Shown here: positions 17,956-29,793 of the stretch, piece by piece | How positions within the stretch are numbered: the stretch's first letter is position 1 | Layout of the letters: the number at the start of each line of letters is the position of its first letter | Assembly (NCBI GenBank): GCA_018261905.1 | Contig: JAGTRU010000006.1 | Coordinates: 186,001 to 250,000 of the forward strand | DNA: 64,000 nt | Origin: Pseudomonadota bacterium | GTDB lineage: Bacteria > Pseudomonadota > Gammaproteobacteria > Burkholderiales > Rhodocyclaceae | Direction of reading: 5' to 3' | The notes under the pieces: model-generated | Database searches by the model: none | The model's input: the letters and a program-made list of their open reading frames with translations, nothing else | Told to the model about the DNA's origin: nothing | Made by a program: the position numbers and the translations under genes

Positions 17956-18765
17956 TCACATTGTAAGGGAACGGGCGGCAAGAACGGCCCAATCCCAGCG
18001 GCCGAGTTTCGGTCGGCGGTGAAAAACGTCGCCTTGTACGCGGCGCAGGCGTTCGAGAATGCGCAGGCCGCCCTGCATGGTCAGGCGGATTTCCCAGCCG
18101 AGGCGACCGGGCAGGGCATGGACCAGCGGGCTGCCCCGGCGCATCAGGGCGCTGGCCCGGTCAATCTGGAAATACATCAGCGCCGCCCAGTTGGCCGACC
18201 AGCGGCCGGCGGCGATGTCGGCTTCGCCGACCCGGAAACGCGGCAGGTCGGTTTGCGGAATGTACACGCGGTCCTTTTGCCAGTCGATGGCGACGTCCTG
18301 CCAGAAATTGATCAACTGCAGTGCCGAGCAGATACAGTCGGATTGCTCTAGCTGGGCCGGCGCGGTACGCCCGAACAGGTGCAGCATCAGGCGCCCGACC
18401 GGATTGGCCGAACGGCGGCAGTAATCGAGCAATTCCGGGTAGTCGGCGTAGCGCTTTTTGACGACGTCCTGCGCAAAGGCGTCGAGCAGGTCGCGGAAGA
18501 GTTGGACGGGCAGCGCATACTGGTCGATGACTCCGGCCAAGTCGCGAAACAGCGGCGACTGTGGCGGCCTGCCGACGGCGATATTATCGAGTTCGGCCTG
18601 ATAGGCCGCCAGTGCGGCCAGTCGCTCGGTCGCCAAGGCGTCGCCTTCGTCGGCGATATCGTCGGCGCTACGCGCAAAGCGGTAGATGATCTCGATCGGT
18701 CGGCGCAGTTTGGCCGGGATGAGCAACGAGGCAACGGGAAAATTTTCGTAATGATCGACCGACAT
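17956..18765 (-). CDS. hpnC: HpnC, hydroxysqualene synthase
   Basis: 269 residues, paralogue of HpnD. First motif SADDIADEGD (32-41), second NFWQDVAIDWQKDRVYIPQ. The protein turns presqualene diphosphate into hydroxysqualene. First gene of the hpnCDE operon. Its start lies 54 bases from the divergent tRNA-Leu gene, so the hpn promoter must fall in that short gap or in the tRNA. Confidence 0.93.
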   Translation of the reverse strand: MSVDHYENFPVASLLIPAKLRRPIEIIYRFARSADDIADEGDALATERLAALAAYQAELDNIAVGRPPQSPLFRDLAGVIDQYALPVQLFRDLLDAFAQDVVKKRYADYPELLDYCRRSANPVGRLMLHLFGRTAPAQLEQSDCICSALQLINFWQDVAIDWQKDRVYIPQTDLPRFRVGEADIAAGRWSANWAALMYFQIDRASALMRRGSPLVHALPGRLGWEIRLTMQGGLRILERLRRVQGDVFHRRPKLGRWDWAVLAARSLTM

Positions 18766-18819
18766 GAGGCTGCTTTTCTGGAGAAGTGGCGTTGGAGAAT
18801 GTTAGAATCCGCCCCGCCT

Positions 18820-18904
18820 GCCCAGGTGGCGAAATTGGTAGACGCACCAGATTTAGGTTCTGGCGCCGAAAGGTGTGGGGGTTCGAGTCCCTTCCTGGGC
18901 ACCA
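18820..18904 (+). tRNA. tRNA-Leu (anticodon UAG)
   Basis: 85 bases including encoded CCA. Acceptor stem GCCCAGG/CCTGGGC, anticodon stem CCAGA/TCTGG with loop reading TTTAGGT (anticodon TAG), the long class II variable arm, and T-loop GTTCGAGTC. A TAGAAT box at 18803-18808 lies at the right distance upstream to be its -10. Confidence 0.97.
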
Positions 18905-19314
18905 TTGGGTTTTATTTGTAAGAAAATCAATTGCTTGGTTTTGTTGTTTGAATCAGTTCCGCGCCGGCGGGATTTTTGTGATTCTAAAACCAAGTTCGCA
19001 TCTCGGGGGGCAAGTTGTTCTTGTCATGCTCGCGATGATACCTGCGACGAGCGGGTTTGAGTGGGCTGGAGTCCTCCCTTCCTCCCTTCCTCCCACTAAC
19101 CGAGTTTGGCCACTACGTCTGGCGGTGATCGTTCAGCGTCGAATTCTGCCCGTTATTTGTCTTCGTCGGTCTGCCGGCTAGCTTTGCCGAAGATAAGGTC
19201 GGGCTGGTGATATCGGCGTGACGGGCTGCCCATATAATGCAAAATAGCCCAGGCTGAAGCAAAATGGGCTCCGGTTCGGTGATTGTTCCTGCATTGATTG
19301 GACGAGGAGGCGGC
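18905..19314. other. 410-base intergenic stretch after tRNA-Leu
   Basis: No convincing gene. It holds a short tandem repeat CCTCCCTT x 2.75 at 19073-19094 and a perfect -10 hexamer TATAAT at 19233-19238 with no good -35 partner, which probably serves the NinX-like gene. I looked for a repeated copy of the tRNA 3' end, as would mark an integrated element, and found none. Confidence 0.5.
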
Positions 19315-19677
19315 ATGAAAGTACTTAGTTTGGAGGCTCCGTTGCTGAATTTCTGGGTGGCCAAATCCGCCGGGCTGAAACCGGTTGCGGACGGGCGCGG
19401 CGCTGGGTCGATCAGTGTCATGAATCCTGACTCCGGCGAACTCGAACCCTTTCAGCCGAGTATCGATTGGTCGCAAGCTGGCCCCATTCTGGCCGATCAG
19501 TGGTACGAGCTGGAGGGCGTTTTGATAGAGTGGCTGGGGCCACTCTGGCCGCATCTGGAAATATTTCGGGAAAATTCTCTGGTCTGGTTTATGCGGGCCT
19601 TCGTCGTCCTGCGTTTTGGTGAAGAAGTCGAAGAGCTCTTTTCGTCGGACGAGCAGCGGCCGGTCGAGGCGCCGTGA
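19315..19677 (+). CDS. NinX-like (DUF2591) phage-derived protein
   Basis: 120 residues from the ATG at 19315, which has an excellent site GAGGAGG nine bases upstream. The N-terminal part (LLNFWVAKSAGLKP, then FQPSIDWSQAGPILAD) fits the DUF2591 family named after NinX of P22-like phages. Those proteins have no known activity. The C-terminal half (WLGPLWPHLEIF) is less typical. A single phage-type gene with no other phage genes suggests a domesticated relic. The lipoprotein gene overlaps its stop. Confidence 0.65.
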   Translation: MKVLSLEAPLLNFWVAKSAGLKPVADGRGAGSISVMNPDSGELEPFQPSIDWSQAGPILADQWYELEGVLIEWLGPLWPHLEIFRENSLVWFMRAFVVLRFGEEVEELFSSDEQRPVEAP

Positions 19678-19910
19678 AGCAAGTCTTGTTCGGCTTGCTG
19701 GCCGGGGTGTTGGTCGGGGTTAGTGGTTGCGCGTTGTTCCCGGCTTGGCACTGGGAAAAACCAGGCGCCGGTGCAGAGCAGCTATCCTGGGATCAGAACC
19801 AATGCAAAGCCAGGGTTTACGCGGGTTCGTCGGGGGCGGTGACCAATGAAAGCGTACGCCGGATGTTGGCCTGCATGGAAAGCAAGGGTTGGGTGAAAAC
19901 TCCTGATTGA
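19674..19910 (+). CDS. Small putative lipoprotein
   Basis: 78 residues from GTG at 19674, which overlaps the preceding stop (GTGA). Signal MKQVLFGLLAGVLVGVSGC ends in a lipobox. The mature part has two more cysteines (NQCKAR, LACMESKGW) and resembles small Rz1-like or outer-membrane lipoproteins only loosely. No family recognised. Coupling to the NinX-like gene suggests one transcript. Confidence 0.65.
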   Translation: MKQVLFGLLAGVLVGVSGCALFPAWHWEKPGAGAEQLSWDQNQCKARVYAGSSGAVTNESVRRMLACMESKGWVKTPD

Positions 19911-19916
19911 AGCCGG

Positions 19917-20168
19917 TTAGCCTTGGCGATTGGCCTCGGTGAGAGGCCGGCGCGGCATTGTGTCGGGGCGAGTTGGATGACCTGCTTGCGGTTCATGGGC
20001 TGTCGACATCGTGCGCAAGGCCATTGCGGTACGCGTCAGGTTTTCGCCGATGGCCTTCTTGTTGGCGAATATGCGTTGCAGCGTCTTGTGCATTGCGGCA
20101 ACCGTGTGAGCATATTGCAGGAGGTGGTCATGCTGCGGGTTGGCGCTCTTGGTGACGGTCGGGTTCAT
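19917..20168 (-). CDS. Hypothetical 83-residue protein
   Basis: The ATG at 20168 is preceded by AAAGG. The product MNPTVTKSANPQHDHLLQYAH... is hydrophilic, His/Thr-rich, with one probable helix at about 12-50 and a proline-rich tail. An upstream in-frame start at 20390 would add a stretch of unlikely composition. I recognise no family and coding status is uncertain. Confidence 0.45.
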   Translation of the reverse strand: MNPTVTKSANPQHDHLLQYAHTVAAMHKTLQRIFANKKAIGENLTRTAMALRTMSTAHEPQAGHPTRPDTMPRRPLTEANRQG

Positions 20169-20417
20169 GGCACGCCTTTCGTGATGGGGTAAGCGTGACA
20201 ATAGGATATAAAACCGCTGATGCCAAATGGTTTGTGGGATTTTTTTCCCAGCGGTTAGGAGGCCTCTTGGGGTGCCCTGGTGTTGCGCTTGGTGCCAACG
20301 GCTCATGGCCTGCGCGGTGGCTTGAGAAGCGAGATGTCGCTTGGTGTTGAAGGGTTTCGGTGTTGGTGCTGGCTGATCCGTTCGGGTCACATAGCGGACC
20401 GTTGGTGCGGCAACAGA

Positions 20418-20672
20418 TCAGCTCTTGCCGCTTCCCGGTTTGCGGCCGGGGGCGGCGCGCGGGAAATAGCCCAGAGCACGGCAGAGCCATCCTTCGAATG
20501 GCGCCCCCTGGTTGTATTTGGTGACGCTGCATTTGGATATTTCCCCGCGTGCCGAAAGTTCAGACAGGGCCTGGCGTACCTCGGCGAGCGGAAGGCCAAG
20601 AGTTTCGGCGATTTCGGAGTCGAGTAGCTGGCCGTGCTTCTTCAGGTGCAGGAGGACTTCGGTGGTGTGCAT
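20418..20672 (-). CDS. Small winged-helix DNA-binding protein
   Basis: 84 residues. MHTTEVLLHLKKHGQLLDSE, IAETLGLPLAEVRQALSELS and ARGEISKCSVTKY give helix, recognition helix and wing of a compact winged helix-turn-helix. The tail is basic (AAPGRKPGSGKS) and may contact DNA. No ligand domain. AGAGGA lies upstream of the ATG. Target unknown; it is divergent from nothing and sits downstream of the DHH phosphoesterase gene on the same strand. Confidence 0.65.
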   Translation of the reverse strand: MHTTEVLLHLKKHGQLLDSEIAETLGLPLAEVRQALSELSARGEISKCSVTKYNQGAPFEGWLCRALGYFPRAAPGRKPGSGKS

Positions 20673-20731
20673 CTTGAGTCCTCTTGTGATGGTGTCTGCC
20701 GATGAGCTAATGCATTATGCGCCGTCGATCG

Positions 20732-21745
20732 CTATTTGTGCCCGGCGTTTGTTCTCTCCGTCAAACTTAGGCCGAGAATCTCTTCGCCAAAGTGGCTGGC
20801 GGGCATCCGGAAACCGGCCGCATTCGGGTGTCCACCGCCGCCGTAGCGGGCTGCGATGGTCGCGACATCGATTTTTCCGGTGGCGCGTAACGAGACTTTG
20901 ATTTCGCCATCGGCGGCCAGTTGCCAAATCAACCCGAATGTTCCACAGCGTTCGGCCAGGCGGTTGCCCAGTTCCGAAGCGAATAGGCTGTCAGCGTTGA
21001 TGGCGAGGCCGCGCACGGTATGCCAGGTCTGGTATTCGTCGCTGACAAAAGGCTGATTGTGGCGAATTGACTGAAGCGGGTCGATGGCTTCCCCGCGCAA
21101 AGTGGCCGGCATGACTAGTTGGCTGTCGGCCAAACGGTTGACTTCGCGGCGGAAAAATTGCTCGATGGCCATGCCCTCGATCAGCATGGCCTGGTAACGC
21201 GGGCTCTCGGTGGTGTTGGCGGCGCTGATCAATTGTTCCCAGGTGGCAAAGTCGAAGGGCAGCAGGTGCAGGGCCCGGCTGAATGCGCGGGTGCCGGGCA
21301 GGGCAAAGCGCCACATGTCCATGTCTTCGACATGGCGTAACGGTAGCGGCAGTGACAGCAACGGGAAAAAGTGTTCCCAACTCAGGCGAGCGCCGGATTT
21401 TTCCAGATTGAAGTTGATGGTGAGCGGCAATTCCGGGTGTCGGAAGCTTTCCAGACCGTCGCTGCCAGTCTGCAACTGGCTGGCCCAGGGGGCGCGGGCT
21501 GTCGCGTGGTGGTCAATTTGCGTAACGGCGTGCGCCAGCCGGGCGATTTCTTCCAGTGTTTCGCGGCTAAAGGAAAAATCGAGGATATACACCGACTGCC
21601 CGGTCAGGCCGAGCTTTTTCCAGTCTTCGCCGTGCTGCATGGGGAGATAGCGCGCGGCCTCGCCAAAGTGTTTCCAGGCGGCGAAGGCGGCAGCGAAACC
21701 ATCGGGGCAGTCGGCGTGATAAATGACGGTGACGGAGCGGATCAC
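20732..21745 (-). CDS. DHH-DHHA1 family phosphoesterase
   Basis: 337 residues from a GTG at 21745. DHH domain features: YHADCPDGFAAA (9-20), ILDFSFSRE, and the signature IDHHATA (77-83). The C-terminal DHHA1 domain ends in RYGGGGHPNAAGF. Such enzymes are metal-dependent phosphodiesterases acting on short oligonucleotides or cyclic dinucleotides. This shortened, NrnA-like form has no membrane or PAS domain. Substrate cannot be chosen from sequence. Lies seven bases after slyX on the same strand. Confidence 0.85.
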   Translation of the reverse strand: MIRSVTVIYHADCPDGFAAAFAAWKHFGEAARYLPMQHGEDWKKLGLTGQSVYILDFSFSRETLEEIARLAHAVTQIDHHATARAPWASQLQTGSDGLESFRHPELPLTINFNLEKSGARLSWEHFFPLLSLPLPLRHVEDMDMWRFALPGTRAFSRALHLLPFDFATWEQLISAANTTESPRYQAMLIEGMAIEQFFRREVNRLADSQLVMPATLRGEAIDPLQSIRHNQPFVSDEYQTWHTVRGLAINADSLFASELGNRLAERCGTFGLIWQLAADGEIKVSLRATGKIDVATIAARYGGGGHPNAAGFRMPASHFGEEILGLSLTERTNAGHK

Positions 21746-21751
21746 GGGGCG

Positions 21752-21952
21752 TTAGTAATGTGGCGGAATTTCATCAAGCAGGCTGCGCGTCGTTGCCGGT
21801 GCGGCGGATTGCACTTGCTGACGGAGGGTGTTCAGTTCCCTGGCCAGAAAGTCGATCTGTTGTTGTTGGCGATATACGGTGCGATTCAATTCGTCGATCA
21901 TGTCTTCGGCGTAGCTGATTTTGATTTCCAGTTCGGTGATGCGGGATTCCAC
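21752..21952 (-). CDS. slyX: SlyX family coiled-coil protein
   Basis: 66 residues, GTG start at 21952 with AAGGAAAT upstream. Heptads (ITELEIKISYAEDMIDELN, then VYRQQQQIDFLARELNTLRQ) form one long coiled coil, and the tail ends in DEIPPHY as in SlyX proteins. Function is unsettled in the family. It is close-packed with the DHH gene. Confidence 0.88.
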   Translation of the reverse strand: MESRITELEIKISYAEDMIDELNRTVYRQQQQIDFLARELNTLRQQVQSAAPATTRSLLDEIPPHY

Positions 21953-21961
21953 GGTATTTCC

Positions 21962-22099
21962 TTATTTTTCGTTGCGCCAGTCGTGCAGCGTTTCCTTGGG
22001 TGGGGGCGGCGGTTCGTCATGGCGTCTCTTGATCAGGGGGAGGGCGGCCCCCAGAACGACGATCAGACAAATGCCCAAAACAATCCAGCCATTGTTCAT
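21962..22099 (-). CDS. 45-residue single-pass membrane protein
   Basis: ATG at 22099 follows a strong AAGGAG six bases upstream. The product has one transmembrane segment (WIVLGICLIVVLGAALPLI) followed by RR, a run of five prolines and a charged tail ending in DWRNEK. Hydropathy, positive-inside pattern and ribosome site together support translation. No named family. It precedes slyX by nine bases and is probably in the same transcript. Confidence 0.65.
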   Translation of the reverse strand: MNNGWIVLGICLIVVLGAALPLIKRRHDEPPPPPKETLHDWRNEK

Positions 22100-22159
22100 T
22101 GCATTCTCCTTTGTTGAGCGGGGAGTGTACTTGCTCCTCGGCTTTTTGTGAAAAGCCTG

Positions 22160-22187
22160 TTGACACCTGTGTTGTAGTGTCTATAAT
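22160..22187 (+). promoter_or_regulatory. Consensus sigma-70 promoter of tRNA-Val
   Basis: Perfect -35 TTGACA (22160-22165) and perfect -10 TATAAT (22182-22187), 16-base spacer, with start expected near 22194, seven bases before the tRNA. One of the strongest promoter matches in the window. Confidence 0.92.
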
Positions 22188-22200
22188 GCGGCCCTTCCTT

Positions 22201-22277
22201 AGGCGGTTAGCTCAGTTGGTTAGAGCGCCACGTTGACATCGTGGAGGTCGTTGGTTCGATTCCAATACCGCCTACCA
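22201..22277 (+). tRNA. tRNA-Val (anticodon GAC)
   Basis: 77 bases with encoded CCA. Acceptor AGGCGGT/ACCGCCT, D-arm GCTCAGTTGGTTAGAGC, anticodon stem CCACG/CGTGG with GAC at the loop centre, T-arm with GGTTCGATTCC. Confidence 0.97.
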
Positions 22278-22292
22278 AAATTCCTGACGGAG

Positions 22293-22322
22293 AAAGTGCG
22301 GCTCACTCCCGCACTTTTTTTT
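22293..22322 (+). terminator. Terminator or attenuator between tRNA-Val and thrS
   Basis: Nine-base perfect stem AAAGTGCGG/CCGCACTTT (22293-22301, 22309-22317), seven-base loop and a T run to 22322. It lies 16 bases before the thrS start, so thrS transcripts beginning at the tRNA promoter must read through it. Confidence 0.88.
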
Positions 22323-22338
22323 CGCCTAGAGGTCTGCC

Positions 22339-24210
22339 ATGCCGGATATCAAACTGCCAGATGGTTCCATTCGCTCCTTTGAGCGGTCGGTAACAATTAC
22401 CGAAGTTGCCGCCAGTATCGGTGCCGGGTTGGCCCGCGCTGCACTGGGCGGTAAGGTCAATGGGGTTTTGGTCGATACTTCTTTTCTCATTGAAGAAAAT
22501 GTCGATCTGGCCATTGTTACCGAGCGCGACGCCGAAGGGCTCGAGCTGATTCGCCATTCGACGGCTCACTTGTTGGCCTATGCGGTCAAGGAGTTGTATC
22601 CCGAGGCGCAGGTGACGATTGGGCCGGTGATCGAAAACGGCTTCTATTACGACTTTGCCTACAAGCGCCCGTTTACGCCGGAAGATCTGCTGGCCATCGA
22701 AAAACGCATGGCCGAGTTGGTCAAGAAAGATGTTCCGATTCGCCGCGAAGTCTGGGCGCGCGATGATGCGGTCAAGTTCTTCCTTGATCTCGGTGAAAAA
22801 TACAAGGCTGAGTTGATTGGTGCCATTCCGGCTGATCAACAGGTCTCGCTGTATCGCGAAGGCGATTTCATTGATCTTTGCCGTGGCCCGCACGTGCCGA
22901 CGACGGCCAAACTCAAGGTCTTCAAGTTGATGAAGGTGGCTGGCGCCTATTGGCGCGGTGACCATCGTAACGAGCAGTTGCAGCGCATCTACGGCACGGC
23001 CTGGGCCAAGAAAGAAGATCTCGACGCCTACCTGCATATGCTGGAAGAAGCCGAGAAGCGCGACCACCGCCGCCTGGGTAAGCAGTTCGACCTCTTTCAC
23101 ATGCAGGACGAAGCGCCGGGTCTGGTTTTCTGGCACCCCAAGGGTTGGGCGATCTGGCAGGAAATCGAAGGCTACATGCGTGCCGTCTATCGCAACAACG
23201 GCTACCAGGAGGTGCGTTGCCCGCAGATTCTCGACAAGTCCTTGTGGGAAAAATCCGGGCACTGGGATCATTACAAGGACAATATGTTTACGACCTCGTC
23301 GGAAAATCGCGATTACGCGGTCAAGCCGATGAATTGTCCGGGGCATATCCAGGTTTTTAATGCCGATTTGCGTTCCTATCGCGAATTGCCGCTACGTTAC
23401 GGCGAGTTCGGCTCCTGTCATCGCAATGAGCCGGCTGGCGCCCTGCATGGTCTGATGCGGGTGCGTGGCTTTGTTCAGGATGATGGTCATATCTTCTGTA
23501 CCGAAGAGCAGATCGAATCGGAAGTGACTGCCTTTAACGCGTTGGTCAAGAAGGTTTATGCCGATTTCGGCTTTAACGATGTGGCGGTCAAGTTGGCCTT
23601 GCGTCCGGAAGGTCGGGTTGGCTCCGATGAGGTCTGGGACAAGGCGGAAGATGCGCTGCGCTGTGGTTTGCGCGCATCCGGTCTGGAGTGGACGGAGTTG
23701 CCGGGCGAGGGCGCCTTCTATGGCCCGAAAATCGAATTCCATATCAAGGATGCCATTGGTCGTTCCTGGCAGTGCGGCACCATGCAGGTCGATTTCTCGA
23801 TGCCGGGCCGCCTTGGCGCGGAATATGTCGCGGCTGACGATACGCGCAAGGTGCCGGTCATGTTGCATCGCGCCATTCTCGGTTCGCTGGAGCGTTTCAT
23901 CGGTATCCTGATCGAAAACTTCTCCGGTGCGTTGCCTTTGTGGTTGGCGCCGACCCAGGCGGTGGTCTTGAATATTTCCGAAAAACAGGCGGATTACGCT
24001 GCTGAAGTCGCGCAAAAGCTACACCAGATGGGCTTCCGCGCCGAGGCGGATTTGCGCAACGAGAAAATTACCTATAAAATCCGGGAACATAGCTTGAACC
24101 GGCTGCCTTATCAGCTCGTTGTGGGCGATAAGGAAAAAGCGGACGGACTGGTGGCCTCGGGCAACTTCAGAAAGAGGTTGCGGCGCGCAGTGGCACGGCT
24201 TAATTATTGA
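22339..24210 (+). CDS. thrS: ThrS, threonyl-tRNA synthetase with an altered C-terminus
   Basis: 623 residues. TGS domain 1-62, editing domain with [19 protein letters not shown], class II core with the zinc ligand Cys333 in [10 protein letters not shown], and an anticodon-binding domain from about 530. The protein is normal up to [13 protein letters not shown] (residue 606) and then ends [17 protein letters not shown], where the family has a VRTR..G.DLG segment and about 20 more residues. The +1-shifted frame just there reads [15 protein letters not shown] with a stop at 24203, which resembles a normal ThrS tail. A deletion of about 50-60 bases, not a multiple of three, would explain this. 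If real, an anticodon-recognition strand is lost. Confidence 0.93.
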   Translation: MPDIKLPDGSIRSFERSVTITEVAASIGAGLARAALGGKVNGVLVDTSFLIEENVDLAIVTERDAEGLELIRHSTAHLLAYAVKELYPEAQVTIGPVIENGFYYDFAYKRPFTPEDLLAIEKRMAELVKKDVPIRREVWARDDAVKFFLDLGEKYKAELIGAIPADQQVSLYREGDFIDLCRGPHVPTTAKLKVFKLMKVAGAYWRGDHRNEQLQRIYGTAWAKKEDLDAYLHMLEEAEKRDHRRLGKQFDLFHMQDEAPGLVFWHPKGWAIWQEIEGYMRAVYRNNGYQEVRCPQILDKSLWEKSGHWDHYKDNMFTTSSENRDYAVKPMNCPGHIQVFNADLRSYRELPLRYGEFGSCHRNEPAGALHGLMRVRGFVQDDGHIFCTEEQIESEVTAFNALVKKVYADFGFNDVAVKLALRPEGRVGSDEVWDKAEDALRCGLRASGLEWTELPGEGAFYGPKIEFHIKDAIGRSWQCGTMQVDFSMPGRLGAEYVAADDTRKVPVMLHRAILGSLERFIGILIENFSGALPLWLAPTQAVVLNISEKQADYAAEVAQKLHQMGFRAEADLRNEKITYKIREHSLNRLPYQLVVGDKEKADGLVASGNFRKRLRRAVARLNY

Positions 24211-24229
24211 TGTTTTCGGAGGTTTCACC

Positions 24230-24754
24230 ATAGCTCAGAACAAGGCGCATCGCCTCAACGAAGAAATTACGGTACCGGAGATTCGTCTCCAGGGTGTAGA
24301 CGGTGAGCAGCTCGGGATCATGAGTATCCGTGCTGCATTGCAGTTGGCAGAGGAAGCCGGGGTCGATCTGGTTGAGATCGCGCCGATGGCCAAGCCGCCG
24401 GTTTGTCGTGTGATGGATTACGGCAAATTCAAGTACCAGGAACAAAAGCGTGCGCATGAGGCCAAGCTGAAACAGAAGCAGGTGCAAGTCAAAGAAATCA
24501 AACTGCGCCCGGGTACCGACGAAAACGATTACCAGATCAAGCTCAGAAACATGACGCGTTTCCTGGAAGAAGAAGACAAGGTCAAAGTGACCCTGCGCTT
24601 CCGGGGCCGCGAAATGGCGCATCAGGAATTCGGTATGCGCCAGCTAGAACGGATCAAGACCGACCTCGAGGCTGTTGGCCAGGTCGAGCAGATGCCGAAG
24701 ATGGAAGGCCGCCAGATGATCATGATCATCGGCCCGGCCAAAAAGAAGATTTAG
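24230..24754 (+). CDS. infC: InfC, translation initiation factor IF-3 (AUA start)
   Basis: 174 residues. The IF-3 N-domain starts [19 protein letters not shown]. The linker and C-domain include [20 protein letters not shown] and [12 protein letters not shown]. No ATG, GTG or TTG fits. GGAGG at 24218-24222 is seven bases before ATA at 24230, exactly where the mature protein should begin. In E. coli the infC start is AUU, and IF-3 represses its own rare-start mRNA; AUA here implies the same feedback. The gene follows thrS by 19 bases and precedes rpmI-rplT, the classic order. Confidence 0.95.
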   Translation: MAQNKAHRLNEEITVPEIRLQGVDGEQLGIMSIRAALQLAEEAGVDLVEIAPMAKPPVCRVMDYGKFKYQEQKRAHEAKLKQKQVQVKEIKLRPGTDENDYQIKLRNMTRFLEEEDKVKVTLRFRGREMAHQEFGMRQLERIKTDLEAVGQVEQMPKMEGRQMIMIIGPAKKKI

Positions 24755-24763
24755 TAGTACCTG

Positions 24764-24795
24764 CTAGCAGCTAACAACTAGCGACTAGCAGCTAA
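24764..24795 (+). repeat. Short direct repeat CTAGCAGCTAA in the infC-rpmI gap
   Basis: Two identical 11-base copies (24764-24774 and 24785-24795) separated by a partly similar CAACTAGCGA. The 114-base gap also carries the rpmI-rplT leader, where L20 usually represses its own mRNA; I cannot define the pseudoknot by eye. Confidence 0.5.
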
Positions 24796-24868
24796 AAGAA
24801 GTGCTTTCGGGTAATGCAAGTGTTTCCGCCGGGAACCACCTGATGGCATGACATTAAGGAGCATCTAA

Positions 24869-25066
24869 ATGCCCAAAATGAAGACCAAGAGCGGCGCCAA
24901 AAAGCGTTTCTCGGTTCGCGCTGGTGGCAGCATCAAGCGCGGTCAAGCCTTCAAGCGTCACATTCTGACCAAGAAGACCACCAAGGTGAAACGCCATCTG
25001 CGCGGTTCGGTTGAAGTTAACGCGCGCGATACGGCTTCGGTCCGCGCCATGCTGCCCTACGCATAA
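24869..25066 (+). CDS. rpmI: Ribosomal protein L35
   Basis: 65 residues: [14 protein letters not shown] and the basic [12 protein letters not shown] block are diagnostic. AAGGAGC precedes the ATG. It is a component of the 50S subunit and is cotranscribed with infC and rplT. Confidence 0.97.
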   Translation: MPKMKTKSGAKKRFSVRAGGSIKRGQAFKRHILTKKTTKVKRHLRGSVEVNARDTASVRAMLPYA

Positions 25067-25077
25067 GGAGATAGCAG

Positions 25078-25437
25078 ATGCCTAGAGTTAAACGTGGTGT
25101 AACGGCGCGCGCGCGTCACAAGAAGATTCTCGTTCAGGCCAAGGGTTACCGCGGTCGTCGCAAGAACGTATATCGCATCGCCAAACAGGCGGTGATGAAG
25201 GCCGGTCAATACCAGTACCGCGACCGTCGTCAACGCAAACGTCAGTTCCGCGCCCTGTGGATCGCCCGTATCAATGCTGCAGCTCGCGAGCTGGGCATGA
25301 AGTACAGCACCTTCATGAACGGTCTGAAGAAGGCCAACATCGAAGTCGACCGCAAGGTTCTGGCCGATCTGGCTGTTTTCGATCAGCCGGCTTTTGCTGC
25401 TCTGGCCAATCAGGCCAAGGCACAGCTCGGCGCCTGA
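25078..25437 (+). CDS. rplT: Ribosomal protein L20
   Basis: 119 residues: [18 protein letters not shown], then [20 protein letters not shown], full family length. L20 nucleates 50S assembly and represses its own operon by binding the rpmI leader. Followed after 15 bases by a terminator. Confidence 0.98.
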   Translation: MPRVKRGVTARARHKKILVQAKGYRGRRKNVYRIAKQAVMKAGQYQYRDRRQRKRQFRALWIARINAAARELGMKYSTFMNGLKKANIEVDRKVLADLAVFDQPAFAALANQAKAQLGA

Positions 25438-25452
25438 GCGAAAGCGTAAATA

Positions 25453-28866
<3,414 letters not shown>

Positions 28867-28867
<1 letters not shown>

Positions 28868-29184
28868 TGGAAAAAACAACGATGACGCTCACCAAAGCCG
28901 AGCTCGCTGACCTGTTGTTCGAAAAAGTTGGCCTCAACAAGCGTGAGGCCAAAGACATGGTCGAGGCTTTTTTCGAAGAGATTCGCAATGCCCTGGAAAC
29001 CGGTGACGGTGTGAAGCTCTCCGGATTCGGCAATTTTCAGTTGCGCGACAAGCCCCAACGCCCTGGGCGCAACCCCAAAACCGGTCAGGAAATTCCCATC
29101 ACGGCACGCCGTGTGGTGACTTTTCATGCCAGCCAGAAGCTGAAGTCCGATGTTGAGCTCGCCTTCGATGGAACCCCGGCATAA
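28867..29184 (+). CDS. ihfA: IHF alpha subunit
   Basis: 105 residues, or 100 if begun at the second ATG (28882, MTLTKAEL). HU/IHF fold: [20 protein letters not shown] with the DNA-intercalating proline arm, then [16 protein letters not shown]. ihfA follows pheT in most proteobacteria, as here. The TAATG overlap couples the two. Confidence 0.96.
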
Positions 29185-29545
29185 ACCCTCAGGCAGCGAC
29201 GAGCTGCCGCCCATTCCGGCCAAGCGCTACTTCACGATCGGTGAAGTTAGTGAGTTGTGCGGCGTAAAACCGCATGTGCTGCGTTATTGGGAGCAGGAAT
29301 TCAACCAACTCAAGCCAGTCAAGCGGCGTGGCAATCGTCGCTACTACCAGCATCATGAAGTTTTGCTCGTTCGTCGTATTCGTGAGCTTCTTTATAATCA
29401 GGGGTTTACGATAAGTGGTGCACGCAATCGACTTGATGAAGTTGGGGTTGTTGAAGCACCTACCGTCGAAAAGCTGGAAAATCAGCAAATGAGCAATAGT
29501 CTGCGTCTCGAATTGCTTTCAGTTATTGAGATGTTGAGGCTTTAA
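29168..29545 (+). CDS. MerR-family regulator
   Basis: About 125 residues from the ATG at 29168, overlapping the ihfA end by 17 bases (an ATG at 29150 is also possible). N-terminal winged helix [25 protein letters not shown] is typical of MerR, followed by [21 protein letters not shown] and a short coiled coil. It lacks metal-binding cysteines. Conserved in this place after ihfA in betaproteobacteria; target unknown. Confidence 0.9.
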   Translation: MEPRHKPSGSDELPPIPAKRYFTIGEVSELCGVKPHVLRYWEQEFNQLKPVKRRGNRRYYQHHEVLLVRRIRELLYNQGFTISGARNRLDEVGVVEAPTVEKLENQQMSNSLRLELLSVIEMLRL

Positions 29546-29562
29546 TTTTCGGTGTTTTCGGG

Positions 29563-29568
29563 TATAAT
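29563..29568 (+). promoter_or_regulatory. -10 box of tRNA-Pro
   Basis: Perfect TATAAT 11 bases before the tRNA. The -35 is weak (TTTAAT at 29541-29546, 16-base spacer). Confidence 0.65.
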
Positions 29569-29578
29569 CATTGGCTTG

Positions 29579-29656
<78 letters not shown>

Positions 29657-29666
29657 ATAGAAACAA

Positions 29667-29707
29667 GCAAAAAGGCCAATCTTCGGACTGGCCTTTTTGC
29701 TTTTTTT
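29667..29707 (+). terminator. Terminator of tRNA-Pro
   Basis: Stem GCAAAAAGGCCA/TGGCCTTTTTGC (29667-29678, 29689-29700), loop containing CTTCGG, followed by T7. Confidence 0.93.
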
Positions 29708-29793
29708 ATTGGGTGTCGATTGATGGGTCGTTCGGATGATTCCTTTGAACAAAAATAGTTGATATGCATTCTGCGCCATGCGGTAAACTCGTT

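Noticed and set aside
18881-18904. Attachment site at the tRNA-Leu 3' end
   Set aside because: No repeat of the tRNA end found downstream in the window.
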